This document shows, piece after piece, positions 63,618 to 64,000 of a stretch of 64,000 nt of DNA. A program made the translations under genes and the position numbers. The DNA is from JAHBXC01 sp964350875 (GTDB taxonomy: Bacteria; Planctomycetota; Phycisphaerae; Phycisphaerales; UBA1924): assembly GCA_964350875.1 (NCBI GenBank), contig CAYGLT010000002.1, positions 1 through 64,000 of the forward strand, written 5' to 3'. The notes below the pieces were generated by a model, which was given only the letters and a program-made list of their open reading frames with translations, was not told where the DNA came from and did no database searches. Position 1 is the stretch's first letter; every line of letters starts with the position of its first letter.

Positions 63618-64000
63618 ATGGCGCAGCCGCCGAACACGCCGTTCACCGTGCAGGCGCCCGAAGAACTCGCGCCGGGCGAGCCGTATTGCGGCGCGTGCGG
63701 CTACGCGCTCGTCGGCGCGACCGAGGCGGCGCGATGCCCCGAATGCGGCCGCGCGCTCGTCGAAGTGCTCCAGCGCAAGGGCGGCGAGTCGGCGATCCGC
63801 GGCAAACGGTTCCACTCGGACGCGACGATCTTCGGGGTTCCGGTGATCGCGATTGCGCTCGGACCGGATCCGACGAAGGGTGAACGCGTCGGCAAGCCGC
63901 GCGGGCTCATCGCTATCGGCGATCTTCCCGTGGGCGGCATCGCGATCGGCGGCATGCCCGTCGGTGTCGTCGCGCTGGGGGGGATGTCGCTCGGCGTGTG
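63618..64000 (+). CDS. Zinc-ribbon protein with Gly-rich repeats, C-terminus outside window
   Basis: 127 codons visible. AAGGAG at 63606-63611 precedes ATG 63618. The N-terminus has a zinc ribbon PYCGACGYALVGATEAARCPECG (residues 22-44). From about residue 100 the protein is a regular Gly/Ile/Val repeat (AIGDLPVGGIAIGGMPVGVVALGG) of period about eight, reminiscent of solenoid or pentapeptide-like repeats. Function unknown. It lies 50 bases after kmo, on the same strand. Confidence 0.75.
   Translation, partial: MAQPPNTPFTVQAPEELAPGEPYCGACGYALVGATEAARCPECGRALVEVLQRKGGESAIRGKRFHSDATIFGVPVIAIALGPDPTKGERVGKPRGLIAIGDLPVGGIAIGGMPVGVVALGGMSLGV

Overview
The window is a high-GC (roughly two-thirds G+C), densely coded stretch that looks like a planctomycete of the Phycisphaerae type. 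The reasons are family content, not an rRNA match: several exported proteins end in dockerin-like EF-hand repeats of the form GDxNxDxxVxFxDLNxVLxxFG with no cohesin partner in view; there are PKD/PPC/IPT exoproteins, small membrane proteins with a CxxCGY...CPECG zinc ribbon, DUF1573, DUF2339 and a BatA/VWA protein. A run of 100 N at 1242-1341 marks a scaffold gap, so the sequence is a draft assembly.

Layout. 1-3.4 kb: partial exported protein, an unknown protein cut by the gap, a DinB-like protein and an AsmA-like protein. 3.6-11 kb: methyltransferase, three exported dockerin-repeat proteins (one SUMF1-like, one metzincin protease), a polyprenyl synthase and ribosomal protein bS18. 11-15.4 kb: a GspE/PilB ATPase with an N-terminal FHA domain, a DUF2959-like lipoprotein, a PPK2 kinase and a secreted unknown. 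15.5-21.5 kb: a complete RND efflux operon on the minus strand. 21.6-28.2 kb: TRIC-like channel, SDR, tRNA-Gly(CCC), SYLF lipoprotein, AT-hook protein, aminopeptidase P, HAD phosphatase, CoaE. 28.4-36.2 kb: Rho with a long disordered N-terminus, zinc-ribbon membrane protein, polyferredoxin-TPR fusion, sugar dehydrogenase-like dockerin protein, EF-hand protein without signal peptide. 36.3-49.8 kb: SH3-like, TolC-like, TsaC/Sua5, RpiA, TrmH, methyltransferase, VWA, beta-barrel-like protein, glycosyltransferase and a nucleotidyltransferase-PfkB fusion. 50-53.5 kb: a DUF1015-serA-serC cluster. 53.8-59.1 kb: DUF1573 plus a MauE/thioredoxin-like protein, DUF2339, zinc-ribbon protein. 59.2-63.6 kb: a tightly coupled kynurenine-degradation operon (3-hydroxyanthranilate dioxygenase, ACMSD, kynureninase, kynurenine monooxygenase).

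Pathways that can be read directly: serine synthesis (SerA, SerC, no SerB seen), the middle of the kynurenine route (four consecutive enzymes, lacking the tryptophan dioxygenase and formamidase here), tripartite drug efflux, and housekeeping (Rho, bS18, CoaE, TsaC, RpiA).

The most striking non-gene signal is compositional: the tetranucleotide ACGT is almost absent. By eye I find six copies in 64 kb where base composition alone predicts about two hundred. Codon choice bends around it: Asp, Tyr, Asn and His switch from C-ending to T-ending codons before a Val GTN codon. This suggests a modification or restriction system acting on ACGT in this lineage. Two clusters of CCCTCTCCC/GGGTGAGGG palindromes with a shared GGTTGAGC hairpin are a second unexplained signal.
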